Positions 1 through 8,403 of a stretch of 64,000 nt of DNA are shown piece by piece. The stretch is taken from positions 1 to 64,000 of the forward strand of contig JAWLCL010000012.1 in the NCBI GenBank assembly GCA_041687255.1. Direction: 5' to 3'. A program made the position numbers and the translations under genes. Origin of the DNA: Mariniphaga sp041687255 (GTDB taxonomy: Bacteria; Bacteroidota; Bacteroidia; Bacteroidales; Prolixibacteraceae). Numbering within the stretch: position 1 is the first letter of the stretch; every line of letters starts with the position of its first letter. The notes beneath the pieces are model-generated. The model was not told the origin of the DNA. It ran no database searches and saw only the letters and a list, made by a program, of their open reading frames with translations.

Positions 1-2
1 AT

Positions 3-34
3 AAAAAAAGGAAAGCCTCACGACTTTCCTTTTT
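3..34 (-). terminator. Rho-independent terminator after tRNA-Lys
   Basis: An 11-bp stem (AAAAAGGAAAG at 5-15 with CTTTCCTTTTT at 24-34) closes an 8-nt loop. Read on the minus strand it is followed by a run of U, directly downstream of the tRNA gene. It may be cut by the window start. Confidence 0.7.
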
Positions 35-42
35 AATTTTCC

Positions 43-118
43 TGGTGACTCAGCTGGGGCTCGAACCCAGGACCCCATCCTTAAAAGGGATGTGCTCTAC
101 CAGCTGAGCTACTGAGTC
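43..118 (-). tRNA. tRNA-Lys (anticodon UUU)
   Basis: The minus strand folds as a full cloverleaf. The acceptor GACTCAG (118-112) pairs with CTGAGTC (53-47), the D-arm carries AGCTCAGCTGGTAGAGC, the anticodon loop CTTTTAA has UUU at 85-83, and the T-arm carries GGTTCGA. The discriminator A at 46 is followed by a genome-encoded CCA at 45-43. A terminator hairpin lies immediately downstream. Confidence 0.97.
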
Positions 119-277
119 ATCCTCATGTATCCTTTGTTTCTCAAAGGCGGGTGCAAAAGTAATATATATTTTTTTACAGGCAAACGTCACCGTACTTTTT
201 TCCTAAAAAAGTTAATTTTTTAAAACTCCGGTGATGTTTCCTCTTCCGCAATATTTGTACCGATTAAATCTAACTTA

Positions 278-1105
278 TTATTCTACAGTCCTGTCCATTG
301 GCATTCCCAGACTTTCATATAATTTTCTTCTTCCTGCCTTATCTTTCTCTAAAATACCATGTGCAAATTCTGCCACTTGTTTGGCCACTTTTCGGGGAAC
401 TACTACCACACCATCGCCATCGGCCACTACCACATCGCCCGGCATTACCAACACTCCGCCTATATCAACCGGGCGGTTTACCGATTCCAGTTCATTTCTT
501 CCGGGACGTATGCCACGCCCTTTTTTGCGCAGGTAAAGCGGCACTTTCTGCAAGGCTATTTCATCGGTGTCGCGCGAGCTTGCATCGGTAACCACGCCTA
601 CAGCGCCTAATTTTACCCAGTAAAGAATGTTGTTGGAGCCAATGGAACCAATATCTCTGTCTTCAACGTCATCAAGTACAACAACCGAACCGGGTTGTAT
701 GGCCTCAGCAAAGGCTTCTGTTGACCAGGTGCTGTAAAAATTACCTTCCCATTCGGCAAAGTCCTGGCCCGGTTCAGGCCTGTCGGAACGTTGAGTGGGA
801 ACGTATCGCGCAGTTACAGCAATACCACGTATAATGTGCGACATGTCTTTCACATCTATCCAGTCGGCATGAATCTCCGGGTTGACAAGCCCTGTATTGG
901 GAAGTCCCACCATATCCATACCATCGGAAACATCTGCTACGCGCAGTCCTGCATAAAGCTTGAGCAATACTTCATTTTCTTCCAGTGAATAGGTTTGTGT
1001 GTCAATTAAATTTACTCCCTTTGAGATTTCTGAATTATTCTGTCCTGTTGCCGGCATACCTGCAAGTAAAACAAGAGCAGAAAGGAAAAGTGAAAATCGT
1101 TTCAT
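278..1105 (-). CDS. Secreted RraA-like family protein (possible periplasmic aldolase)
   Basis: About 275 aa. The start is placed at MKRFSLFLSALVLL, where a typical signal peptide begins and ends near GMPATGQ; a longer reading from 1177 would overlap the upstream gene. The mature part matches the RraA / HMG-aldolase-like fold: ADVSDGMDM near the N-terminus, GSVVVLDDVEDRD, then LGAVGVVTDASSRD with the Arg-Asp pair that binds substrate and metal in class II RraA-type aldolases, and GDVVVADGDGVVVVP. Most RraA proteins are cytoplasmic (RNase E inhibitor or oxaloacetate/HMG aldolase), so the export signal is unusual. It follows the NTF2-like gene by 10 bp and is probably co-transcribed with it. The substrate is unknown. 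Confidence 0.8.
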   Translation of the reverse strand: MKRFSLFLSALVLLAGMPATGQNNSEISKGVNLIDTQTYSLEENEVLLKLYAGLRVADVSDGMDMVGLPNTGLVNPEIHADWIDVKDMSHIIRGIAVTARYVPTQRSDRPEPGQDFAEWEGNFYSTWSTEAFAEAIQPGSVVVLDDVEDRDIGSIGSNNILYWVKLGAVGVVTDASSRDTDEIALQKVPLYLRKKGRGIRPGRNELESVNRPVDIGGVLVMPGDVVVADGDGVVVVPRKVAKQVAEFAHGILEKDKAGRRKLYESLGMPMDRTVE

Positions 1106-1115
1106 TGTGTTAATT

Positions 1116-1586
1116 TTAGGTTTTTGAATAGGGTATTGACGAATGGTGCAAATTAATTTTAATCTCATCCTTTTCATTCAAAAAATATCCGAAAGTATAT
1201 TCTACTTTTACAGTGTTTTTGGTATCATCGGTAAAAAAATAATTCCCCATGGCAACCGCCCGCTTACCCATTATCATTATCCCGGTATTATCAAACTTGA
1301 TTTTTTTCCAGTGTTTAATAGCGAATCCCTGGTCTTCAGGATAATCAGGGTTGCCTGCAACAAAATAAGAATGCGCCTTTTCAAAGGTGTCGCGGAATTG
1401 TTCTATGGATGCCAGGGTAGGTTTGAATAAGACGATTCCTTCATTATATCCATAGTGGTTATTTATGAATTCTTCTGCCATCAACCTGTAGTCGTCATTT
1501 TTTCGATAGGCACGACCGATTCTGAGAATGCCGTCGGCCCATGATTTCTGAGCAGAGCGTACTAATTTTTTTGTCAGCTTTTTCAT
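1116..1586 (-). CDS. NTF2/SnoaL-like (cystatin-fold) protein of unknown function
   Basis: 156 aa with no signal peptide. The sequence AQKSWADGILRIGRAY ... YGYNEGIVLFKPTLAS..EQFR ... YFVAGNPDYPEDQGFAIKHW ... VEYTFGYF ... LHHSSIPYS resembles a small conserved family with a cystatin/NTF2-like fold. Members are often loosely named phosphoribosyl-AMP cyclohydrolase paralogs, but no HisI metal motif is visible. The C-terminal HHSS stretch is typical of this group. It is first in a likely two-gene unit with the secreted RraA-like gene. Function not assigned. Confidence 0.7.
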   Translation of the reverse strand: MKKLTKKLVRSAQKSWADGILRIGRAYRKNDDYRLMAEEFINNHYGYNEGIVLFKPTLASIEQFRDTFEKAHSYFVAGNPDYPEDQGFAIKHWKKIKFDNTGIMIMGKRAVAMGNYFFTDDTKNTVKVEYTFGYFLNEKDEIKINLHHSSIPYSKT

Positions 1587-1945
1587 AGTGTTTTGTCACG
1601 TTTGATTCCTAAATATATAAACAAAAAATGAAATGAGCATAAGCAAAAAGTAACATCAGTAGTTGATTGTTGTCCCAGTGTTTTTTGCGATATGTAAATC
1701 TCCTGCTGTAACAATTAAAAATTGCACTTTTAATGATATTGAACCACCGTTGTTTATGTAACAGAACCAATGCATGCTGTTTATTGATAAGTATAGATTT
1801 GAAATATTCCGTGGGTTAATTTCATGTTCACCTTCCGGGTTAATTTCATTTGTTAAATGAAATGCTTCTTCCGGTAGTTTATTTCAACTAAAAATATTAC
1901 GGCTTTAAAAACATTCTACTTTTGCGCAATTTTTTATGCATCAAC
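1587..1945 (+). promoter_or_regulatory. Divergent intergenic region with sulP -7 box (TACTTTTG, 1917-1924)
   Basis: This AT-rich region separates two divergent genes. TACTTTTG at 1917-1924 matches the Bacteroidota -7 consensus TAnnTTTG. No clear TTTG -33 box sits 19-21 bp upstream. The box covers the TTG at 1922, so that codon cannot be the sulP start; transcription should begin near 1930. Nothing else is recognised here. Confidence 0.5.
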
Positions 1946-3601
1946 GTGGAATCGATATTTAAACCAAAGATTTTTACTGTTCTCAGGGAAGGATATAGCG
2001 GCCGTCAGTTTTCATCCGATTTACTGTCGGGCACTGTTGTTGGAATTGTGGCACTGCCACTGGCAATTGCTTTTGCAGTGGCTTCTGGTGTTTCACCTGA
2101 AAAAGGATTGATAACGGCAATTGTTGCAGGCTTTATTATCTCTTTTTTAGGCGGCAGCCGTGTGCAGATTGGAGGCCCCACCGGCGCATTCATAATTGTT
2201 GTTTACGGCATACTTACACAATATGGTTTTAACGGGCTTTTAATTTCCACCATTCTGGCAGGATTGTTCCTGGTTGTTTTTGGTCTTTTAAAACTTGGAG
2301 CGCTTTTAAAATATTTCCCCCACCCGCTGATAGTGGGATTTACCAGCGGGATTGCTGTCGTGATTTTCTCCACACAAATCAGGGATGCTTTAGGGCTTGA
2401 TATTGAGAAGGTGCCATCAGGTTTTCCGGATAAATGGTCTTCATATATAGAAAACATAAGCACTCTTAATTTTTATGCAACGGGTATTGCCTTACTGACA
2501 ATTCTACTGGTTTTGTTTTCCAAAAGGTTCATTCGGCGGATTCCCGGTTCACTTATTGCCATTGTTTCCGCAACATTGCTGGTGCAGGTATTTAACCTTC
2601 CGGTATTAACCATTGAATCGTTTTTTGGAGAGATTCCCGGTTCGTTTAAAATTGAACTACCACAGGTTGATTTTTCGCAATTGGGCAACTATATTCAGCC
2701 TGCGCTGACAATTGCCCTTCTTGGGGGAATTGAATCGCTTCTTTCGGCAGTGGTGGCCGATGGAATGACTGGCAGCCGGCATCGTTCGAATACAGAACTT
2801 ATCGCACAGGGCATTGCTAACATAGTAACACCGTTTTTTGGCGGTATTCCGGCAACAGGAGCCATTGCACGTACGGCAACAAACATTAAAAACGGAGGAA
2901 GAACACCCGTGGCAGGAATGTTTCATGCAGTTACCCTGCTGCTTATTATGCTCTTTTTTGGCAGATGGGTAAAACTTATTCCCATGTCGGCGCTTGCCGG
3001 AATCCTGATTGTTGTGGCATATAACATGAGCGAATGGCGTTCCTTTTTATCAATTCTGAAAGGATCGTTCTTCGATATTATTGTGTTGGTGTCAACCTTC
3101 CTTTTAACCGTACTTGTAGATTTAACGGTAGCCATTCAGGTTGGAGTTGTACTTTCTGCTTTGTTGTTTATGAAACGAATGGCCGACCTTGGTAATGTGC
3201 CTCAGACTTTGATTGATACCGATGTAATCGAAGACTATTCAAACCTGCCAAAAGAAATCAGTATCTATGAAATCAGCGGACCTTTATTCTTTGGGTCTGC
3301 TAAACAGTATTGTGAGGTGCTGAAATCGATTGGTTTGAATAACAAAATTGTTATTTTAAGGATGCGGCATGTACCTTTTATTGATTCAACAGGGCTAAAC
3401 AATTTAAAGGCTGCACTTAAAATATTAAATGATTCCGGTACAAAGGTGATTCTTTCAGGAGTAAACGAAAGAGTACATGCTGATTTGGAGCGGGGAGAAG
3501 TGTACAGAATAATAGGTCGGAATTCCTTATTTCCTTCATTTGAAACTGCAGTGGGAGAGGCCCTGAAGCATGTTAATGAAAAAAAGATGATAATGGATTA
3601 G
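1946..3601 (+). CDS. SulP family inorganic anion transporter with STAS domain
   Basis: About 551 aa. Hydrophobic segments from residue 25 to about 405 form the SulP membrane domain (DLLSGTVVGIVALPLAIAFA, GGSRVQIGGPTGAF, PHPLIVGFTSGIAVVIF, FGGIPATGAIARTATNIKNG). A C-terminal STAS domain begins at about residue 430 (ISGPLFFGSAKQ ... HVPFIDSTGLNNL). The family moves sulfate, bicarbonate or other anions; the substrate cannot be read from sequence. The GTG at 1946 (MESIFKPKIFTVLREGYS) is chosen because the TTG at 1922 lies inside the -7 promoter box. The 3' end overlaps the convergent gene by 4 bp. Confidence 0.9.
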   Translation: MESIFKPKIFTVLREGYSGRQFSSDLLSGTVVGIVALPLAIAFAVASGVSPEKGLITAIVAGFIISFLGGSRVQIGGPTGAFIIVVYGILTQYGFNGLLISTILAGLFLVVFGLLKLGALLKYFPHPLIVGFTSGIAVVIFSTQIRDALGLDIEKVPSGFPDKWSSYIENISTLNFYATGIALLTILLVLFSKRFIRRIPGSLIAIVSATLLVQVFNLPVLTIESFFGEIPGSFKIELPQVDFSQLGNYIQPALTIALLGGIESLLSAVVADGMTGSRHRSNTELIAQGIANIVTPFFGGIPATGAIARTATNIKNGGRTPVAGMFHAVTLLLIMLFFGRWVKLIPMSALAGILIVVAYNMSEWRSFLSILKGSFFDIIVLVSTFLLTVLVDLTVAIQVGVVLSALLFMKRMADLGNVPQTLIDTDVIEDYSNLPKEISIYEISGPLFFGSAKQYCEVLKSIGLNNKIVILRMRHVPFIDSTGLNNLKAALKILNDSGTKVILSGVNERVHADLERGEVYRIIGRNSLFPSFETAVGEALKHVNEKKMIMD

Positions 3602-5004
3602 TGCATTTCCTGTTGCAATATGCCTTTTAAATTTTGAACCGTTATTTTCTTTGCGACAATTTTTTTGTTTTCATCCAGCAGGTACACACCGGGTGTTGTC
3701 CGTGCATCATACAATATCTTAAACCTGGAAACATGATGCTCATCCCAAACATTAATCCAATCGTGCAGGTTATGTTCCACCAGAAATTCTTCCCATTCTT
3801 TCTTGTTGTCCATGGAGTAAATGGCAAACACCTCCAGTCCTTTATCCCTGAATGGCAAATACACTTCATTGTATAGTTCCGGGACCAAAACCTTACAGTG
3901 AGAGCAGCCGGGTTCATATATCAACACTACGGTATATTTTGCCGAAACCTGGTGGAGGCTGTAATACTGGCCGTCGATTCCTTCGAGCGTAAGATCCGGG
4001 GCAGTTTTGCCAATCAGGTTATGCTCAAAAAACAGTACATTCTCCCTTATCTTTTCCAACGCCTCTTCCGAAGCCCAGAATGCCTCACCCGACAGGTAAT
4101 ATTCCCGGGCTAAATCAACAAATAAGGCGTCCATCCCCATGATTTTACTGTTTATGCTGCTGTTCAGGAAGTATGAAACTGCAAACTGGAAAATCCTTTT
4201 ATGGGGCTTTACCTGTTCAATAAATTCAAATACGGGTTGCTTTATTGAATCGTAATTTTGATACAGAACCTTCGAAAACCATGTCTCAAGTTTTTGCTTA
4301 AAAAACGGAGTATACAAAAAACGTTCGTCGGTATAATCGAAATTATCCCAGAAATGTTCCTGCTGATAATAAAAACGCCTGATAAGCAAGATGGAATCGT
4401 TTTGCTGTTCATCTAATGGAAGAGTAGTAATATCCAGTGCAGGGACATGATTTGCCTTTATAAATTTAGGAAGGAACGCATCGGGAAATTCAGCCTCTGT
4501 TTTGTCCCAGTAGCTGTGTAGTTCATCTGTCAATTTTTCCATTTCCGCAAAGAGCAACTGTTTTTCATGCGCCGCAGCAGTTTCCATCTTCTTACGTATC
4601 GCTGAATTTTTTTGTTGCAGGTTTTTCAGATAACGGGTGTATTCCACAAAAGCTTTAGTTTCTTCTGAACCTTCAATCCGGATAGTTTCCGATTGAAAGG
4701 TTTCATTTATCATTTTGAATTGCTGGTCGGCGCCAAGCAGGAAATCAAAATGGTTGTTTTCATCGGCAAAGATCTTATACAAACCCTGGGGCAGCAAGGT
4801 ATCAGCAGAAAAAACACCTTTGCCTTCATTATCGAGCAGCAGGGTATCTTTTGCGTAGATGCTTCCCAGGTAGTGGTTCGCAAGAAAGATTTCCTTTCCT
4901 GCTGCCTGTTTAAATTGCACCTCTATTTGCAGCTCCTGCCCTTTGCTGATGAATGCTAAACACACCAGAATGATTCCAGTAACTATTATAATCCTTTTAT
5001 GCAT
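3598..5004 (-). CDS. Secreted thioredoxin-family protein (DUF4369/DUF5106-like plus TlpA-like domain)
   Basis: About 468 aa from MHKRIIIVTGIILVCLAF, a signal peptide; the reading frame continues upstream to 5049 but without signal-like features. An N-terminal DUF4369-like beta domain (IFLANHYLGSIYAKDTLLLD) is followed by a helical middle region of the DUF5106 type. The C-terminal thioredoxin fold runs from about residue 335 (GKTAPDLTLEGIDGQYYSL) and has the active site EPGCSHCKVL (CxxC = CSHC) and cis-Pro TTPGVYLLD. Such proteins are periplasmic or outer-membrane-associated thiol oxidoreductases common in Bacteroidota. Convergent with sulP (4-bp overlap). Confidence 0.82.
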   Translation of the reverse strand: MHKRIIIVTGIILVCLAFISKGQELQIEVQFKQAAGKEIFLANHYLGSIYAKDTLLLDNEGKGVFSADTLLPQGLYKIFADENNHFDFLLGADQQFKMINETFQSETIRIEGSEETKAFVEYTRYLKNLQQKNSAIRKKMETAAAHEKQLLFAEMEKLTDELHSYWDKTEAEFPDAFLPKFIKANHVPALDITTLPLDEQQNDSILLIRRFYYQQEHFWDNFDYTDERFLYTPFFKQKLETWFSKVLYQNYDSIKQPVFEFIEQVKPHKRIFQFAVSYFLNSSINSKIMGMDALFVDLAREYYLSGEAFWASEEALEKIRENVLFFEHNLIGKTAPDLTLEGIDGQYYSLHQVSAKYTVVLIYEPGCSHCKVLVPELYNEVYLPFRDKGLEVFAIYSMDNKKEWEEFLVEHNLHDWINVWDEHHVSRFKILYDARTTPGVYLLDENKKIVAKKITVQNLKGILQQEMH

Positions 5005-5211
5005 TTTTATCCGTACAATTCTTATTTTCAGTGGTCGGATGTAACTCACAATGAATTTTGTTCATGTATGTTTTTGATTATCGTATTCCAAAATTCATGT
5101 TCGTTTCATGATTATTAGTGCCAAAAATAAAGTTTAATGTTGAAAAACAGGATTAAAAATATTTAATTCGTAATGTTTAAGTAAATTCATCCGCTTTCAT
5201 CGTCAGGTATT

Positions 5212-6117
5212 ATGCTTTCAATAAACATTCCGGTTTACAATATTGCAGTAAAAGAACTTGTTCAGCAGGTTGTCGGGCAGGCTACTGCCAGTGGTGTTGA
5301 TTTTGAAATCAGGATTTACGACGATTGTTCGAGCAAGGAAGTGAGAGAGATAAATCAACCTCTGGCAGTTCTTCCCCATATTGTTTATAAAGAGATGCCG
5401 GTAAACCTGGGACGGTCAGCGATCAGAAATAAGATGGCAGCTGAATCGGAAAAGGAATTCCTGTTGTTTATTGATGCTGATTCAAGGCTTATCTCTGAAA
5501 ATTACATTGCAAACTATTTGAGGCATGCAACATCCGGATGTGTTTTGTGCGGAGGTACCGCTTATGCTGCTGAAAAACCTGCCGATATCAGAAAGCTGTT
5601 GCGATGGGTATACGGGCGTGAACGCGAAGCGATTTCAGCCGACGAACGGAATAAGAGCAAGGGGTTTATTATTACTTCGAACAATTTTTTAATTGACAGG
5701 AAGGTATTTCTGCAGACAGGTTTCCGGGAAAATATCGGTCCTTATGGTCATGAGGATACATTATTGGGTTACGATTTATTTAAGCAGGGGGTACATCCTG
5801 TTCATATTAATAACCCTGTAGAGCATACAGGCCTGGAAGATTCGAAGGTGTTCATTCTGAAGACGCGAAAGGCTTTGGAAAACCTTCTTTTTATCTCCGA
5901 AAAACTGTTGAAAGCAAATACTGACTTTTCCGGGAAAGTAAAATTTTTACATCATTACCAGAAGGTAACAAGATTCTGTCCGCCTCTGGTTATTCGCTCT
6001 TTTTATGAACTTTTCAGACACTTTATGGAACGTAATCTTACCGGTCGGAAACCAATGCTGCTGTTGTACGATTTATATAAGGCCGGTTACTATGCCAAAC
6101 TGAAAAAAGATACATAA
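5212..6117 (+). CDS. Family 2 glycosyltransferase
   Basis: 301 aa, soluble. The GT-A core is clear: LSINIPVYN at the N-terminus, then FEIRIYDDCSS, VNLGRSAIRN, LLFIDADSRL (DxD metal site), GGTAYAAE, and GPYGHEDTLLGYDLFKQG, the E-D region typical of GT2 acceptor sites. The donor and acceptor are unknown; involvement in cell-surface polysaccharide is inferred from the family. It stands alone as a single-gene unit and ends in a strong hairpin. Confidence 0.85.
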   Translation: MLSINIPVYNIAVKELVQQVVGQATASGVDFEIRIYDDCSSKEVREINQPLAVLPHIVYKEMPVNLGRSAIRNKMAAESEKEFLLFIDADSRLISENYIANYLRHATSGCVLCGGTAYAAEKPADIRKLLRWVYGREREAISADERNKSKGFIITSNNFLIDRKVFLQTGFRENIGPYGHEDTLLGYDLFKQGVHPVHINNPVEHTGLEDSKVFILKTRKALENLLFISEKLLKANTDFSGKVKFLHHYQKVTRFCPPLVIRSFYELFRHFMERNLTGRKPMLLLYDLYKAGYYAKLKKDT

Positions 6118-6153
6118 ACAATGCCTTTGCAGCAGTTGGCAAAGGCATTGTTT
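6117..6153. terminator. Hairpin terminator between convergent genes
   Basis: A perfect 14-bp stem (AACAATGCCTTTGC 6117-6130, GCAAAGGCATTGTT 6139-6152) closes an 8-nt loop. It sits right after the glycosyltransferase and before the 3' end of the opposing operon. The U-run is short on both strands, but the position suits a shared terminator. Confidence 0.75.
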
Positions 6154-6174
6154 GTGTATTCTTACTTCATTCTG

Positions 6175-7227
6175 TCAGTCAAGTTTTATTTCTCCGTAGC
6201 GGCTTTTAATGAAAACGCTGCCACCTGAGTCGTTGCCAACCTTACCTTTGATAATCTTTGTATGATTTTCACTTATCTTGTCTCCTGAATAATTATTTTC
6301 AGGATATGAAATACCACAATAGTTGCAGCTGGCATCGATTGAATAACTTGCATCTTCCATGCCCAGTGCCACCTGGCCATAGCTGCTGGTAACAGATATG
6401 TCTTTAAAATTGTTATCAACTTTGTCTACCTTAATACCGCCATAGCCTGCGTCAAGGTTCAGGCTTTCAGCAAGCTCCTCTATTTTTATATTGGTATATT
6501 TGGTGCTGGCTTTCAGAGAGCGCACGACCTCAAAATCAAACGTATCGTATTTTGATTCAGCATTGACAGAACCAACTTTGTCGATATATACTTTTGTGTA
6601 TTTTGAATTAAGTTTTAAATCGTTAAGCGAACCAAAATTCATACTTGAATACTGCACGGTTACGGTTATATTACGGGCGCTTTGTATATTTGACTTACCA
6701 TAAGCCAGGTTAAGTTCTGCCGTTCCGTTATCGGGGGTGTTCAACTCATTTATGGTTATATTGCCGTATTGAATATCGAAAGTACCATCTGCATTCAATA
6801 CATTCACTAAAGTATTTCCATATTTGTTTGTTATATCCAGGTTCTTGTCGGTTGGGATATTTACCTCATAATCGATGGAAAAACTCTGGCGACTGCTGAA
6901 ACTTCTGCTGATATGTGTTTCAGCTGTTACAGTGTTCCCTGTTTTGTTGAAACTAACATTTATAAGGTCGAGCAGTTCCTGTGCTCTTCTTTCGTTTGAG
7001 GCTTCCACGGTTACCAGCACATCAATTGTAACATTGTTTCCCCCTTTATCTGTGACTCTGACTTCTCCGAAGCGGTTGTTTATTTCCAGCGTCTCAACCG
7101 AATTCACCGGCCACGATTCATTGTATTCTTTTGTTTTTTCTTCAGCCCTGACGGTCGTTCCTGCAATTAAAAGGCATGTTATCAGTAGGGCTGTAAAAGT
7201 TCTAACTTTCGGTTTCATGATTTTCAT
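6175..7227 (-). CDS. Secreted DUF4097-like beta-helix protein (putative adhesin family)
   Basis: 350 aa with signal peptide (VRTFTALLITCLLIAGTTVRAEE). The mature protein is a repetitive beta-solenoid of the DUF4097 type: VETLEINNRFGEVRVTDK, LDITNKYGNTLVNV, FDIQYGNITINEL, AELNLAYGKSNIQ, LKLNSKYTKVYIDKV, LNLDAGYGGIKVDKV, with about a 25-residue period. It is the last gene of a sigma / membrane protein / DUF4097 operon and overlaps the anti-sigma candidate by 26 bp (17 bp if the second Met at 7218 is used). In Bacteroidota such proteins often accompany ECF sigma factors, probably as envelope-stress targets; that role is inferred. Confidence 0.75.
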   Translation of the reverse strand: MKIMKPKVRTFTALLITCLLIAGTTVRAEEKTKEYNESWPVNSVETLEINNRFGEVRVTDKGGNNVTIDVLVTVEASNERRAQELLDLINVSFNKTGNTVTAETHISRSFSSRQSFSIDYEVNIPTDKNLDITNKYGNTLVNVLNADGTFDIQYGNITINELNTPDNGTAELNLAYGKSNIQSARNITVTVQYSSMNFGSLNDLKLNSKYTKVYIDKVGSVNAESKYDTFDFEVVRSLKASTKYTNIKIEELAESLNLDAGYGGIKVDKVDNNFKDISVTSSYGQVALGMEDASYSIDASCNYCGISYPENNYSGDKISENHTKIIKGKVGNDSGGSVFIKSRYGEIKLD

Positions 7228-7789
7228 TATTTTTTTGTTTTACTTCCTGCAATTTTTCTACAATCATATTTATTAAACTAAGCTTAGTCTGGTAATATTC
7301 AAGCATGGCATTTATCACCCTTTCGTCGTTTGGGCTCAATGACAGGTCATTCTGCAGTTTACTGAAAACTTCTTCAAATTCATTCAGTTCATTTTGCATC
7401 ATTTGCTGTTCTTCCGCAGAAATCAATCCCTGGTTAACAAGTTTTTCCCACTGGTTAAGTCCAACATTTATTGCATTTGTATAGTAGAATTCCACTTCTT
7501 CATACTCAGCAGAAACAGTGGCCAGTGACATTTCTGTATTTCCTGCAGCAGGAGAATTAATTGCCGGGTCAGCAGAGAACCAGATGATTGCCTGGTTAAC
7601 TACCAGGAACGCAAATACTGCTGCCGCGGCTACCTTCCACACTACATCGAGCGAAAAAACCTTTTTCTTTTGATTCATAGCCTGTAAACGGGCTTCAAAC
7701 CTTTCGAAGTGTCCTTCACCGGGTTCGTCGTCATTCAATCCCTCCAGGTTTCTTAAAATCAGGTCTTCTATGTTATCTTTTGCTTTCAT
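7202..7789 (-). CDS. Single-pass membrane protein, candidate anti-sigma factor
   Basis: 195 aa. An acidic cytoplasmic N-terminus (residues 1-45) is followed by one membrane segment (VVWKVAAAAVFAFLVVNQAIIWF, about 48-70) and a helical periplasmic region (about 85-185). It begins 2 bp after the sigma gene. The order sigma then single-pass protein fits an anti-sigma factor, but there is no ZAS zinc motif (HxxxCxxC). The call rests on topology and position. A family of this shape is common next to ECF sigma genes in Bacteroidota. Confidence 0.6.
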   Translation of the reverse strand: MKAKDNIEDLILRNLEGLNDDEPGEGHFERFEARLQAMNQKKKVFSLDVVWKVAAAAVFAFLVVNQAIIWFSADPAINSPAAGNTEMSLATVSAEYEEVEFYYTNAINVGLNQWEKLVNQGLISAEEQQMMQNELNEFEEVFSKLQNDLSLSPNDERVINAMLEYYQTKLSLINMIVEKLQEVKQKNNENHETES

Positions 7790-7791
7790 TT

Positions 7792-8346
7792 TCAGTTGTA
7801 TAAAATGATTTCTTTTCCTTTTAATAAATCTCTCAACTTGCTTTTTGCGCGTGAATACTGGGTTCTCGATGCTGAATTGCTGATTCCCAGTATTTCACTT
7901 ATTTCATCATGATCATATCCTTCGATGAGGTAGAGGCTCAGTATTGTCCGGTAGCCATCGGGTAATTGCCTTATTGCCCGCTTTATGCTCTCCACATCCA
8001 CCTCTTCATAGGTATCGTTTTCGTCGGCCAGGTGAAAGGTGTGGGCACTCATTTCCTCAAATTTCACTTTCTTTTTTTTCAAATGATCCAAAGAACGGTT
8101 TACTACTATTTTTTTTAACCATGCCCCGAAGCTTACTTCTCCGCGATAGGTATCTATTTTCCTGAACGCCTTTAAAAACGACTCCTGCATTATATCTTCC
8201 GCTTCCGCTTCATTGTTCACTATTCTCAAACTCACGCTGTACATGCTCTTGTAATATAGTTTATACAGCTGGAACTGGGCTTTTTGACTGCCATTCAAAC
8301 ATTGGTCAATCAAATCCTGATGAATATTTTGAAATTGTTTTTCCAA
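7792..8346 (-). CDS. ECF-type RNA polymerase sigma-70 factor
   Basis: 184 aa. Region 2 is at about residues 24-90 (YYKSMYSVSLRIVNNEAEAEDIMQESF, KIDTYRGEVSFGAWLKKIVVN) and region 4 at about 120-175 (IRQLPDGYRTILSLYLIEGYDHDEISEILGISNSASRTQYSRAKSKL), joined by the acidic linker usual in ECF factors. The start is a TTG (8346-8344); no earlier in-frame ATG follows the promoter, and the first internal Met is inside region 2. An ECF-type promoter lies about 20 bp upstream, suggesting autoregulation. First gene of a three-gene operon. Confidence 0.88.
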   Translation of the reverse strand: MEKQFQNIHQDLIDQCLNGSQKAQFQLYKLYYKSMYSVSLRIVNNEAEAEDIMQESFLKAFRKIDTYRGEVSFGAWLKKIVVNRSLDHLKKKKVKFEEMSAHTFHLADENDTYEEVDVESIKRAIRQLPDGYRTILSLYLIEGYDHDEISEILGISNSASRTQYSRAKSKLRDLLKGKEIILYN

Positions 8347-8367
8347 TTTTTTCAGTTCTGAATTAAT

Positions 8368-8392
8368 GACGACACTTTTTTTTCAATGTTGC
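8368..8392 (-). promoter_or_regulatory. ECF-type promoter (GCAAC / CGTC), probable autoregulation
   Basis: On the minus strand GCAAC (8392-8388) and CGTC (8371-8368) are separated by 16 nt. This matches the AAC-type -35 and CGT-type -10 elements recognised by many ECF sigma factors. It lies between trmJ and the sigma gene, leaving a leader of about 15-20 nt to the TTG start. Confidence 0.5.
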
Positions 8393-8403
8393 ATCACATT
8401 TTA

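Noticed and set aside
1922..1945. TTG at 1922 as sulP start
   Set aside because: It lies inside the -7 box TACTTTTG (1917-1924), and the eight extra residues match no family start.
6491..6703. Antisense frames over the DUF4097-like and Rnf genes
   Set aside because: Shadow frames with no family similarity or start signal; opposite strand holds well-supported genes.
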